A stretch of DNA of 64,000 nt from Oscillospiraceae bacterium. GTDB lineage: Bacteria > Bacillota > Clostridia > Oscillospirales > Acutalibacteraceae. Below, piece by piece: positions 26,002-35,063 of the stretch. The first letter of the stretch is position 1. Every line of letters begins with the position of its first letter. Location: assembly GCA_015065545.1 (NCBI GenBank), contig SVQA01000010.1, forward strand, positions 1 through 64,000, written 5' to 3'. A program made the translations under genes and the position numbers. The notes below the pieces were generated by a model, which was given only the letters and a program-made list of their open reading frames with translations, did no database searches and was not told the origin of the DNA.

Positions 26002-27333
26002 TTACCCTTCGTAGCCCAAGGCTCTTGCACTCTCTACAAGTGCTATGGAAGCAATAGGACCTGCGCTGTAATAACCAAGTCCGCCTTCCTCAACTACAAC
26101 CGCAAAAGCAAGGGGGTAATCCTCATCATTGCAGTAACCCACCATCCAACCGTTAGCTTCTTTGTCCTCTCCCACTTCTGCCGTTCCTGTTTTTGCACCG
26201 CAGGTAAGACCAGAGAACATATAGTCGCCGTAATAATTACCAACTGTGTATCTCATTATATCCTGCATTTTATATGCGGTCTCATTGTTCATAAACTTTA
26301 TGCTTGAAGGAGAGGTTGAACTTTCTATATAAATTGGTTCTCTTGTGCTTCCGCCGTTCGCAATTGCTCCGCAAAGCATTGCCATCTGCATGGGATTCAC
26401 CATATTCGTGTGCTGTCCCACACCCGACCAGGCAAGCTCGTTATCGGTGGCTTCACTCACATCGAAATTACCTGCTTTTGTCTTAATTCCGCTGACAGAA
26501 AAGCTCTTCGTAACACCCAGTTTTTCAGAGATGCTTTGCATATTCTCTCTGCCCAGCTTTGTCGCCGCCTCAGAGAAAGCAATATTGCAGGACTGAGAAA
26601 AAGCAGTATATATGCCGATTTCGCCATGAGCACCATCCATACAACGCACATCATCTCCGCCAAAATCTCTTTCTCCCTCGCAGGAAAACCTGAGCTCGTC
26701 CACATCCTCACCGCTTTCAATGAGTGCAACTGTGGTAAGAATTTTGTAAATAGAGCCGGGAGCATAGGTTGTGGATACCACGTTATTGTAGTAAGAACCG
26801 TCAGGAGGATTCTCCGGTACATTCTGAGGGTCAAAGGAGGGTGCACTCACCATACAGATAACCTCTCCCGTCTTATAGTTATAAACCACACAAGCACCCT
26901 TTTTACCTCCAAAAGCCTCGTAAACCTTACCGCAGACTTCACCCGAAAGAGTAAGTGTTACATCCCTTGAGGAATTAAGCTCTTTAGGCAAGCTATATCC
27001 CAAAAGACCGCTATAGCCGTGAAGCATTGCACGTTTTCTGTTTTGCACCGCAGTTGCAATGTTAAAGGATTCATCTGCTACACAGTGCATTGTGCCTACA
27101 CGCACATTGTAGTCCTCGTGAAAAACTCTCTCTTCCCCCAAAGACTGTGCCAGCACTACCCCATTCCTATCATAAATAACACCTGCAACCTCGGGGCTTT
27201 GGTGCTGATTGTATGGCTTTGCTGCCCAAGATGCACCCTGCGTGATGTATCTGAAGCACAATACACCTAGCCCCAGCACAAATGCTGCAGCCAATATGAG
27301 TGACACTATACTTCTCTGCAAAGTCCGTTTCAT
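26002..27333 (-). CDS. penicillin-binding protein (class B transpeptidase, PbpA-like)
   Basis: The 443-residue protein has one N-terminal membrane anchor (about 8-30), a short pedestal region and a transpeptidase domain. All three active-site motifs are present: S194-IY-K197, S248-C-N250 and K381-T-G383. The short length and motifs match PbpA-type class B PBPs that cross-link peptidoglycan with an FtsW/RodA/SpoVE glycosyltransferase. The gene for such a partner lies 12 bp upstream in the same operon. Whether it acts in elongation, division or sporulation cannot be told. Confidence 0.9.
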   Translation of the reverse strand: MKRTLQRSIVSLILAAAFVLGLGVLCFRYITQGASWAAKPYNQHQSPEVAGVIYDRNGVVLAQSLGEERVFHEDYNVRVGTMHCVADESFNIATAVQNRKRAMLHGYSGLLGYSLPKELNSSRDVTLTLSGEVCGKVYEAFGGKKGACVVYNYKTGEVICMVSAPSFDPQNVPENPPDGSYYNNVVSTTYAPGSIYKILTTVALIESGEDVDELRFSCEGERDFGGDDVRCMDGAHGEIGIYTAFSQSCNIAFSEAATKLGRENMQSISEKLGVTKSFSVSGIKTKAGNFDVSEATDNELAWSGVGQHTNMVNPMQMAMLCGAIANGGSTREPIYIESSTSPSSIKFMNNETAYKMQDIMRYTVGNYYGDYMFSGLTCGAKTGTAEVGEDKEANGWMVGYCNDEDYPLAFAVVVEEGGLGYYSAGPIASIALVESARALGYEG

Positions 27334-27345
27334 AATAAACCTCTG

Positions 27346-29028
27346 TTATCTATGAGTAAGCCTGTTGTTTATAATATATGTTTCTTCGTCTGCCGCCTTA
27401 ATAAAAGCAAGAAGTCCAAAGCAGGAAATTATACTTGAACCGCCTGCACTCACAAAAGGCAAGGTAACACCTGTAAGTGGCAATATATCTGTACAGCCGA
27501 AAATATTGAGTCCAGCCTGCACAAGCATCATAGTTGAAGCACAGCAAGCAGATATGGAATAAAAGGTACTGCGACTCCTAGTTGTAATTGCTCTTGAATA
27601 AATCACCAAGCCGAAAATCACCAATGCGAACAGCAAAGCTGTTATAAAACCCATCTCTTCGCTGACAATTCCGAACACAAGGTCTGTTTCCGAAGCGGTG
27701 TATTCACGCAGTATTCCCGAACCGACACCCATTCCGAAAAGTCCGCCCGAAGCAATATAGGTAAGCACTCGGGATTGCTGATAGCCTGCTCCGTAAGGGT
27801 CATCCATTACATTACCCCATACAGCAAATCTCTCTGCGATATAGGGCTTGAAGCTGAGAATAAGCACAACCGCAAAAACCGCTCCCACCAAGGCAAAGAT
27901 TGCTGTTTTAACATCACCTGAGCGGGTTATGGAAATAACAATAAAGGTAACGAAAAAGATAAGCGCCGTACCGAAATCGCCCATTATGCCCAAAGCACCC
28001 ACGCACAAAGCAGAAAACACAATAAATTCTATGATATTTCGCTTTGTCTGCAGATGGTCAAGGGCAGAAGCACCTACAAAAATATAGGCAACCTTAACAA
28101 TCTCCGAAGGCTGTATGGACACACCCGAAATATAAATTCGATTCGCGGCACCATATTCCACCTTGCCGAAAATCAGATTTATCGCTAAAAACCCTAACGC
28201 AATCATCATAACCGCCATACGCCACTTAACAATGCGGTCGGGATTTTCTATAAATGCCAGTATCAGAAAATATCCCACAACACCGATAAATGCCGCAATT
28301 ATCTGAATCCATGCGTCCTTTATATCCTGCTCTACAAGCAAAAGGGTACCTGCTCCAAAAAGAAGCAGAGCCAGAGTCTCCAACTCAAAATTGCTTCTTA
28401 AAAAAACTCCTCGGGAAAAGCCATACATAGTCCACGAAAAAGCTACCAACGCACCCAACACTTGGAGAGCTTCAATTCGGATTTCCTGCCTTGAAATAAA
28501 AATTCCAAGGGTCATAAAAATATAGAAAAAGTTTAAAAGTAAAATAAGTAGGGGAGCAGATGCTCCTCTTTTTTCTGAGCTTTTAGAGAAAAACCAATGG
28601 TGATTTATACCTTCGTCAAATTCTGAGCCCCTTTTTAGGCAGAGAGTGGTAGAGCCAATGGTAAAGGCATCGTCAATTTCAATCTTTCTTCTTGTGCTTA
28701 TCCTTCTTCCATTGATTTTTGTGCCTGACTTTGACCCCACATCAGACACAAACCAGCCTTCTTTTCGCCTAAGCAGTACACAATGGCTTCTTGAAACCGT
28801 AGGGTCCTCGATAACTATATCGTTGCTCTTGCTTCTGCCGATGGAATTCTCCCAGAAAAGCACGGGAATTTTCCTTCTCGCCGTTTCGTTATAAAGCATA
28901 ACAAGAGGGCTTTCCTGTCTTTTTCGGCGGCGCATAGAAGAAAAGCATTTATAAATTATAAGTGCCACAACTAAAACTATAATAACACGAAAAGCCACAA
29001 GTCCCACGCTGAACATAAATCTTTCCAT
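27346..29028 (-). CDS. FHA domain - FtsW/RodA/SpoVE fusion (peptidoglycan glycosyltransferase)
   Basis: The 560-residue protein starts with a membrane helix (about 5-27), followed by a forkhead-associated domain at about 55-135 (IGRSKSNDIVI, SRSH and the KSGTKING turn), which binds phosphothreonine. The rest is a SEDS protein with about ten membrane segments, including the family signature GLPLPFVSAGGSS-like stretch (TGVTLPFVSAGGSSII). SEDS proteins polymerise lipid II. The fusion suggests control by a Ser/Thr kinase. AGGAGG precedes the ATG at 29028; an upstream in-frame start at 29082 is not supported by a ribosome site. Confidence 0.9.
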   Translation of the reverse strand: MERFMFSVGLVAFRVIIVLVVALIIYKCFSSMRRRKRQESPLVMLYNETARRKIPVLFWENSIGRSKSNDIVIEDPTVSRSHCVLLRRKEGWFVSDVGSKSGTKINGRRISTRRKIEIDDAFTIGSTTLCLKRGSEFDEGINHHWFFSKSSEKRGASAPLLILLLNFFYIFMTLGIFISRQEIRIEALQVLGALVAFSWTMYGFSRGVFLRSNFELETLALLLFGAGTLLLVEQDIKDAWIQIIAAFIGVVGYFLILAFIENPDRIVKWRMAVMMIALGFLAINLIFGKVEYGAANRIYISGVSIQPSEIVKVAYIFVGASALDHLQTKRNIIEFIVFSALCVGALGIMGDFGTALIFFVTFIVISITRSGDVKTAIFALVGAVFAVVLILSFKPYIAERFAVWGNVMDDPYGAGYQQSRVLTYIASGGLFGMGVGSGILREYTASETDLVFGIVSEEMGFITALLFALVIFGLVIYSRAITTRSRSTFYSISACCASTMMLVQAGLNIFGCTDILPLTGVTLPFVSAGGSSIISCFGLLAFIKAADEETYIINNRLTHR

Positions 29029-29163
29029 CAAAACGCCTCCTCTCTTAACTGCGATTCTCTGATAATATATTATTATCTGCAAAAGTATAAGTCAATAAAC
29101 AATCCTGTAATATAAATACAAGCTGTTAACCGAATGTTTCGAAAAGGTTAAAACTCCTATGTA

Positions 29164-29197
29164 TGCCAAAACTCCGCCTGCAGATTTGCAGACGGAG
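29164..29197 (-). terminator. Rho-independent terminator of glmS
   Basis: Leftward, CTCCGTCTGCA / TGCAGGCGGAG (one G-U pair) is followed by TTTTGGC, just below the glmS stop. Confidence 0.75.
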
Positions 29198-29204
29198 AAT
29201 TTTA

Positions 29205-31031
29205 TTACTCAACAGTAACGGATTTTGCTAAGTTTCTGGGCTTATCTACATCATTTCCACGATGAACGGATGTGTAGTAAGCAAGGAGCTGAAGAGGAAC
29301 TGCCGCAAGCATAGGCATAAGGCACTCCTCAATTTTATCAATGCGGATAATATAGTCTGCAACATCGCAGTCAACCTGAATCTCTTTGTCGCAAACCAGG
29401 ATAACCACAGCACCTCTTGCCTTAACCTCTTTGATGTTGCTGATTGTTTTATCCAGCAAAGATACCTGAGTTGCAACAGCGATAACAGGCATACCCTCTG
29501 TAATGAGAGATATTGTGCCGTGCTTGAGCTCACCTGCCGCATAAGCTTCTGAGTGGATATATGAAATCTCCTTGAGCTTAAGAGAGCCTTCCATAGAGAG
29601 TGCATAGTCAAGACCTCTGCCGATATAAAGCAGGCTGTCTGCCTCTAAAAGATGCTTTGATATATCCTCGCAATCCTTGTCAACATCGTTAATTGTTTTC
29701 TCAAGGTACTCGGGAACTGATGTAAGAATCTCTGTAAGTCTCATACACTCTGCCTCGTCTATCTTGCCCTTTGCAAGAGCAAAGAGGAAGCCGAGAAGGT
29801 ACATAACAGAAATCTGTACCATATATGCCTTTGTAGAAGCAACCGCAATTTCGGGACCGGCGTGAGTATAGATGAGCATATCTGCCTCACGGGCAATTGA
29901 GCTGCCCTTTGCGTTTACTATAGCAAGAGTCTTTGCACCCATTTTCTTCGCAAGACGCATAGCTGCAAGGCTGTCTGCAGTCTCACCTGACTGGGAAATG
30001 ATAATTACCAGGTCGCCCTCGTTGATAAGAGGCTCACGATAACGGAACTCGGAAGCAATATCAACCACAACAGGCACTCTTGCAAGCTTTTCTATAACAT
30101 ATTTGCCAACCATACCTGCGTGCATAGCGGTACCGCAGGCAACAATATAAATCTGATTTATGTCCTTGAGGGTTTCTGCTGTTACACCGCACTCCTCAAG
30201 ACAAGGAAGCTTGTGAGAAATTCTGGGAGTAATTGTTGTTTTAACAGCTGTGGGCTGCTCGTGGATTTCCTTGAGCATATAGTGCTCATAGCCGCCCTTT
30301 TCTGCAGCTTCCTGATTCCAATCTGCAACCTTCAGCTCTTTCTCTATCTTATCACCTTCAAGATCACAGAAAGAAACACCATTTTCAGAAAGCAGGGCAA
30401 TTTCATCGTGCTCCAAAAGATAATACTGATTTGTATATTTGATAATGGCAGGAACGTCGGATGCAATAAAGGTTTCGTCCTCACCAACACCAACGATAAG
30501 AGGACTCTCACGTCTTACAGCATAAAGCTCGCCCTGACGGTCAGCAAAGAGAATACCGAGTGCAAAAGAGCCTTCTACCTGAGCCAGCGTTTTCTTGATA
30601 GCCGCTATGGGATCGCCCTCGTAGTTGTAGTCAAGAAGCTGAGCCACTACCTCGGTATCGGTCTCACTCTTAAACACTCTGCCCAGAGAAATAAGCTGTT
30701 CTTTAAGCTCCTTGTAATTCTCGATAATGCCGTTATGTACCAATGTAACCTTATCTCCGCCTGCATGAGGATGAGAATTTGTTGCAGAAGGTACACCGTG
30801 AGTTGCCCAACGGGTATGACCTACACCGATGTGGCCGCAGGGAACACCCTCACGCTTCATCTTTTCAACAAGGTCATCAAGTCTGCCTTTTTCTTTTGCT
30901 ACTTTAATTTTGCCGTCCTCAAAAACTGCAATACCTGCAGAGTCATAGCCTCTGTACTCAAGTTTACGAAGAGCGTCAACAAGCACCTCACTGCAGTCTT
31001 TTTTACCAACATATCCAACAATTCCGCACAT
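29205..31031 (-). CDS. glmS: glutamine-fructose-6-phosphate aminotransferase
   Basis: The 608-residue enzyme makes glucosamine-6-phosphate, the entry to UDP-GlcNAc for peptidoglycan and for the polysaccharide locus next door. It has the class II glutaminase domain with the Cys1 nucleophile after Met (MCGIVGYVG, GHTRWATHG, HNGIIENY) and two SIS isomerase domains (SQSGETADSLAA; ending NLAKSVTVE). It lies 89 bp downstream of the 4,6-dehydratase gene, too close for the usual glmS ribozyme. AAGGAG precedes the start. Confidence 0.96.
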   Translation of the reverse strand: MCGIVGYVGKKDCSEVLVDALRKLEYRGYDSAGIAVFEDGKIKVAKEKGRLDDLVEKMKREGVPCGHIGVGHTRWATHGVPSATNSHPHAGGDKVTLVHNGIIENYKELKEQLISLGRVFKSETDTEVVAQLLDYNYEGDPIAAIKKTLAQVEGSFALGILFADRQGELYAVRRESPLIVGVGEDETFIASDVPAIIKYTNQYYLLEHDEIALLSENGVSFCDLEGDKIEKELKVADWNQEAAEKGGYEHYMLKEIHEQPTAVKTTITPRISHKLPCLEECGVTAETLKDINQIYIVACGTAMHAGMVGKYVIEKLARVPVVVDIASEFRYREPLINEGDLVIIISQSGETADSLAAMRLAKKMGAKTLAIVNAKGSSIAREADMLIYTHAGPEIAVASTKAYMVQISVMYLLGFLFALAKGKIDEAECMRLTEILTSVPEYLEKTINDVDKDCEDISKHLLEADSLLYIGRGLDYALSMEGSLKLKEISYIHSEAYAAGELKHGTISLITEGMPVIAVATQVSLLDKTISNIKEVKARGAVVILVCDKEIQVDCDVADYIIRIDKIEECLMPMLAAVPLQLLAYYTSVHRGNDVDKPRNLAKSVTVE

Positions 31032-31120
31032 AAATATGCTCCTTAAAGTTTATAGATCAAATTTCCGAAAACAAAGTGTAAACGGAAAAGTATAAGGTCA
31101 GAGTAAACTCACAAATCAAC

Positions 31121-33028
31121 TTATTTATTTGTTTTGTGATTAAAGGTGGGTACAATTTTGCCGAGCATCTGAACAACACCTTCACTGTTATTGTCATCGG
31201 CAAAAGTTTTAAGCTGCTCAAGCTTTTCAAGCAAATCCTTCTCGTCAATAGAAATCTGATTGCCGATAAAAATCTTCTTGTTTTCTGTGGATTTAAGTCC
31301 CTCTTCGTTCATAAGAAGTTCCTCAAAGAGCTTCTCGCCGGGACGTAAGCCTGTAAACTTGATTTCAACATCCCTGTAGGGAACCTTTCCGTACATTCTG
31401 ATGAGGTTTTCTGCCAGAGTTGTAATCTTAACAGGCTCACCCATATCGAGAACGAAAATCTCTCCGCCCTGAGCCATAGCACCTGCCTGAAGAACAAGGG
31501 ATACAGCCTCGGGAATAGTCATAAAATATCTGATAATGTCAGGGTGTGTAACAGTAACAGGCTTGCCGCTTTCAATCTGTCTGCGGAAAAGAGGAATAAC
31601 CGAACCGTTTGAACCCAGAACATTGCCAAATCTCGTGGTAACAAAATCTGTTTTTTCTGCGTGCTGTGACATATACTGAACAATCATTTCACAGCAACGC
31701 TTTGTTGCACCCATTACATTTGTGGGATTAACAGCCTTATCGGTGGAAATCATAATAAACTTCTCAACACCGTAATTTTCTGCAAGCTTTGCAATGTTGA
31801 AAGTACCGAAAACGTTGTTTTTAACAGCCTCTTCGGGACTGGTTTCCATAAGAGGAACGTGCTTGTGAGCAGCAGCATGGAACACAACCTGAGGACGGTA
31901 TTTTTCAAAAATAAGGTTCATTTTTTCAAAATCTCTTACCGATGCGATAAGAGTTACAAAATCCACCTCATCACCGTACTCGAGTATAAGCTCCTGCTGT
32001 ATATCGTATGCGTTATTTTCGTAAATGTCTACAATAATTACCTGACGGGGATTGTACTTTGCAATCTGTCTTACAAGCTCGCTGCCGATGGAACCGCCGC
32101 CGCCTGTAACCATAAGCACTTTATCTTTGATGAATTCTTTTGTCTGCTCTTTTGAGAAGGTAATTGGCTCTCTGCCCAAAAGATCTTCAATATGAATGTC
32201 CTTTACCTGATTAAGAAGCTGAGGATGTCCGCCATCTTCAAAGAGAAGCTGGCTCAGATATGGCACCATCTTAATCTTACATTGTGTCTTTGAGCAAAGA
32301 GAAAGTATACGCTGACGGTCCTCCTCCGTACAGGAAGGAATTGCAAAAACAATAAGCGAAATATGACTCTGCTCACAGAGAGCGGGAATATCGACAGTAC
32401 CGCCCAAGACGGGAACTCCCAGTATTTTACTGCCCAGCTTGCTTCTGTCATCATCAACAAGACCTACAGGCAACATATTCCCCGAAGGATTTGCAGGGTC
32501 TTTCTTTGCATTTTCAATATCGGTAAGAAGAAGTGTTGCCGCACGACCTGCACCAATAATAAGTGTTCTCTGATAGTTTTCAGACCTGCCCGCTTCCGTG
32601 AGTCCGACAACGGCTTTTTTTGCATAATAACGGAACAACATCATCGAAGCTCCGGTAAACAAGTACTGCAAAACAAAGAATACTGCAGGCGAACTTTCAT
32701 CAAGTGCACCAAAGAAAGCAAGAAAACCTACAGACAACATCATTCCTGCCGTTAATCCAATAAAGCACGACAGATACTCATGCTTGCCCAAAAGTCTCCA
32801 AAAAAACGAATATGTACCCGATACATACAGTGTAAAGAAGCAGAAAAGCATTTCCACCGCAATAACAAGAGTAAGGGTTGACCAGTTTATCTGCAGCATC
32901 GAACCCTCTGATGCCAACGTGCCAAGATCAAACCACATAAGAATCAGGTTTGTAATAAAGCCGAATACGGAAATCATTAGTACATCAGCTATCATCAGTA
33001 TTATTTTTTTAGCATTAAATGTTTTCAT
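31121..33028 (-). CDS. membrane UDP-GlcNAc 4,6-dehydratase (PglF/CapD/WbpM class)
   Basis: The 635-residue protein has four N-terminal membrane segments (about 10-130), a nucleotide-binding CoA_binding_3-like domain (GAGRAATLLL, about 170-270) and an SDR dehydratase domain (VTGGGGSIGSELVRQI from about 300; STDKAVNPTNVMGATKR, with Met in place of the SDR Tyr as in the PglF/FlaA1 group). It converts UDP-GlcNAc to the 4-keto-6-deoxy intermediate used for bacillosamine or QuiNAc. The ATG at 33028 has GGAG upstream; a TTG four codons earlier overlaps it. It is divergent from the initiating transferase. Confidence 0.9.
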   Translation of the reverse strand: MKTFNAKKIILMIADVLMISVFGFITNLILMWFDLGTLASEGSMLQINWSTLTLVIAVEMLFCFFTLYVSGTYSFFWRLLGKHEYLSCFIGLTAGMMLSVGFLAFFGALDESSPAVFFVLQYLFTGASMMLFRYYAKKAVVGLTEAGRSENYQRTLIIGAGRAATLLLTDIENAKKDPANPSGNMLPVGLVDDDRSKLGSKILGVPVLGGTVDIPALCEQSHISLIVFAIPSCTEEDRQRILSLCSKTQCKIKMVPYLSQLLFEDGGHPQLLNQVKDIHIEDLLGREPITFSKEQTKEFIKDKVLMVTGGGGSIGSELVRQIAKYNPRQVIIVDIYENNAYDIQQELILEYGDEVDFVTLIASVRDFEKMNLIFEKYRPQVVFHAAAHKHVPLMETSPEEAVKNNVFGTFNIAKLAENYGVEKFIMISTDKAVNPTNVMGATKRCCEMIVQYMSQHAEKTDFVTTRFGNVLGSNGSVIPLFRRQIESGKPVTVTHPDIIRYFMTIPEAVSLVLQAGAMAQGGEIFVLDMGEPVKITTLAENLIRMYGKVPYRDVEIKFTGLRPGEKLFEELLMNEEGLKSTENKKIFIGNQISIDEKDLLEKLEQLKTFADDNNSEGVVQMLGKIVPTFNHKTNK

Positions 33029-33108
33029 AATCTGCTCCAAAAACGCAATCAGTTGTTCTCAATTTATCTGCATACAAACCTTGCATTATACACAATAATT
33101 CATTGAAC

Positions 33109-33137
33109 ATTATAATACACAACTGCCCTAAAGTCAA
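33109..33137 (-). promoter_or_regulatory. predicted promoter of the 4,6-dehydratase gene
   Basis: Leftward, TTGACT (33137-33132), 17 bases and TATAAT (33114-33109) lie about 80 bp before the gene. The gap 33029-33377 holds only this promoter, the divergent one at 33275 and AT-rich sequence. Confidence 0.65.
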
Positions 33138-33274
33138 CAATAACTGACCATAAGTTTTTTCTTTTTTACACAAATTTCTTAATAATTCAAAACATATAAG
33201 AACCATCTTTTTCAAAAAGCATCAGGGATTCACTAAATTATTTGTGATTTTTGTTTATTTTTGTCTTATTTTAA

Positions 33275-33302
33275 TTGATTTTTTATTATTATATGATATA
33301 AT
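33275..33302 (+). promoter_or_regulatory. predicted promoter of the rightward polysaccharide locus
   Basis: TTGATT (33275-33280), 16 bases and TATAAT (33297-33302) fit. Two more TATAAT boxes follow at 33311 and 33322 without good -35 partners. No strong terminator is seen between here and 59277, so this may drive most of the 26-kb series. Confidence 0.45.
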
Positions 33303-33377
33303 TAGTCTGTTATAATAGGATTATAATGTGTAAGTGTTTTTTATCTTACCCCACAATACAACGAGGGAGGCAAGGAA

Positions 33378-34043
33378 ATGTACCGATTTTTCAAAAGAGC
33401 CTTTGACATTTTCGTTTCTTTTACGGGTCTTGTAATTCTTTCCTGGCTTTTACTTATTACCGCTATCGCGATCAAAATAGAATCCAAGGGTCCGATTATC
33501 TTTAAGCAGGACAGACTCGGTAAAGGCGGCAAGGTCTTTAAAATATACAAATTCCGCAGTATGTGCGTTGGTGCAGAGCACACAGGCTCCGGTGTATATT
33601 CTGGAAAGGGCGATGCAAGAGTTACAAAAATCGGCAAAATCATCCGCGCCACAAGCATAGATGAGCTTCCCCAGCTCCTCAACATACTCAAAGGCGATAT
33701 GAGCCTTATCGGTCCCAGACCGCCTCTTACATACCACCCTTGGCCTGTAGAGGAATACACCGAAGAACAATTCAGAATGTTCAATGTCCGCCCGGGTGTT
33801 ACAGGCTGGGCACAGATTAACGGCAGAAAAGATGTTGAGTGGAACAAACGCATTGAACTCAACTGCTGGTACACCGAAAACATATCCTTTTTACTCGACT
33901 TTAAAATTTTCTTCATCTCTATATTCAAGGTGTTTACAAACGCAGATAACGAAAACACAAAGGAAACTGCCGTAAAACCCACTGCAACTGCTACTCCTGC
34001 AGAATGCACAGCAAAAAAGGAAGTAGCCGCTCAGGAACGATAA
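33378..34043 (+). CDS. initiating phosphoglycosyl transferase (PglC-like sugar transferase)
   Basis: The 221-residue protein has one N-terminal re-entrant or membrane helix (about 8-30) and the bacterial sugar-transferase domain: KQDRLGKGGKVFKIYKFRSM, RATSIDELPQLLNILKGDMSLIGPRP and RPGVTGWAQINGR. It moves a sugar-1-phosphate from a UDP-sugar to undecaprenyl phosphate, starting each repeat unit. The short monotopic form without extra helices resembles PglC, which uses diacetylbacillosamine; the divergent PglF-type dehydratase fits that. The last 35 residues are a low-complexity Ala/Thr/Lys tail. GGGAGG sets the start. Confidence 0.9.
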   Translation: MYRFFKRAFDIFVSFTGLVILSWLLLITAIAIKIESKGPIIFKQDRLGKGGKVFKIYKFRSMCVGAEHTGSGVYSGKGDARVTKIGKIIRATSIDELPQLLNILKGDMSLIGPRPPLTYHPWPVEEYTEEQFRMFNVRPGVTGWAQINGRKDVEWNKRIELNCWYTENISFLLDFKIFFISIFKVFTNADNENTKETAVKPTATATPAECTAKKEVAAQER

Positions 34044-34068
34044 ACTTACATACAGAAGGATCTATTTT

Positions 34069-34989
34069 ATGAAACTGCTGCTTACAGGTGCTTTTAATTA
34101 CACCGAAGAACAACTGAATATTCTCAAAGGCTGCGGTTTTGAAATAGCCTTTGTTCAAAACGAGCTGGAAAAGCTCAGCATCGATTGCTCACAGTTTGAT
34201 GCTGTCGTATGCAACAACCTCTTTAAATTCAACCCCGCAGAAAACTTCACCTCCTTAAAAGCCGTTCAGCTTATAAGTGCAGGCTTTAACAATGCTCCCG
34301 TAGGCTATCTTGCCTCAAAGGGAATCGCTCTTTACAACGCAAGAGGCGTGTACAGTGCTCCTATTGCAGAGTGGGTAATCCTTAAAATTTTAGAAATATA
34401 CAAACACTCTGCGGACTTTGCATTGCAGCAAAAAAACAAGGAGTGGAAAAAAATCCGCAACCTTTTGGAGCTTGTGGACAAAAGAGTGCTTATAGTTGGA
34501 ACCGGCTCTGTGGGACTTGAATGTGCCAAACGCCTCAAAGCATTCGATGCACAGGTGATAGGTGCCGATATTTACGACAGCTCCTCTCCCTTTATCGACG
34601 AGTTCTATCCTACAGAAGCTCTCACAGAAGTGCTCCCCACCGCAGATGTTGTAATTCTCACACTACCCCTCAATGATAAAACCCGAGGTCTTTTCTCCTC
34701 CTCTCTTCTCTCTCTTATGAAAGATGACAGTATTCTCATAAATGTAGCCCGTGGTGCAATTATCGATGAAAACGCTTTGATTCAGCATCTGGAAAAAGGT
34801 AAATTCAAAGGAGTTGTTCTGGACGTATTTGAAGAAGAGCCTCTCTGCGAGTCAAGTCCCTTGTGGACCTGCGACCGAGTTTCTGTCACACCCCACAACA
34901 GCTTTGTCTCTGACGGAAACTCAAACAGAATGTTCTCCCTCATACTTAAAAATCTGACTGAATTTGATTTCGGAAAAGCAACAAGATAA
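34069..34989 (+). CDS. D-isomer-specific 2-hydroxyacid dehydrogenase
   Basis: The 306-residue NAD-dependent dehydrogenase has the Rossmann loop GTGSVGLECAKRL (about 144-156) and the family's catalytic Arg (NVARGAIIDENAL), Glu (FEEEP) and His (SVTPHNSF). It interconverts a 2-keto acid and a D-2-hydroxyacid. In this locus it could supply a D-hydroxyacid substituent or support D-amino-acid wall chemistry through the ligase gene that follows; neither is shown. It sits 25 bp after the initiating transferase gene. Confidence 0.85.
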   Translation: MKLLLTGAFNYTEEQLNILKGCGFEIAFVQNELEKLSIDCSQFDAVVCNNLFKFNPAENFTSLKAVQLISAGFNNAPVGYLASKGIALYNARGVYSAPIAEWVILKILEIYKHSADFALQQKNKEWKKIRNLLELVDKRVLIVGTGSVGLECAKRLKAFDAQVIGADIYDSSSPFIDEFYPTEALTEVLPTADVVILTLPLNDKTRGLFSSSLLSLMKDDSILINVARGAIIDENALIQHLEKGKFKGVVLDVFEEEPLCESSPLWTCDRVSVTPHNSFVSDGNSNRMFSLILKNLTEFDFGKATR

Positions 34990-35063
34990 AATCTGCACTC
35001 TTCGATTTTCGTGTGCATATATATAAATAATTATCGAAACCACAAATTGAAAGGTTTGTTTCT

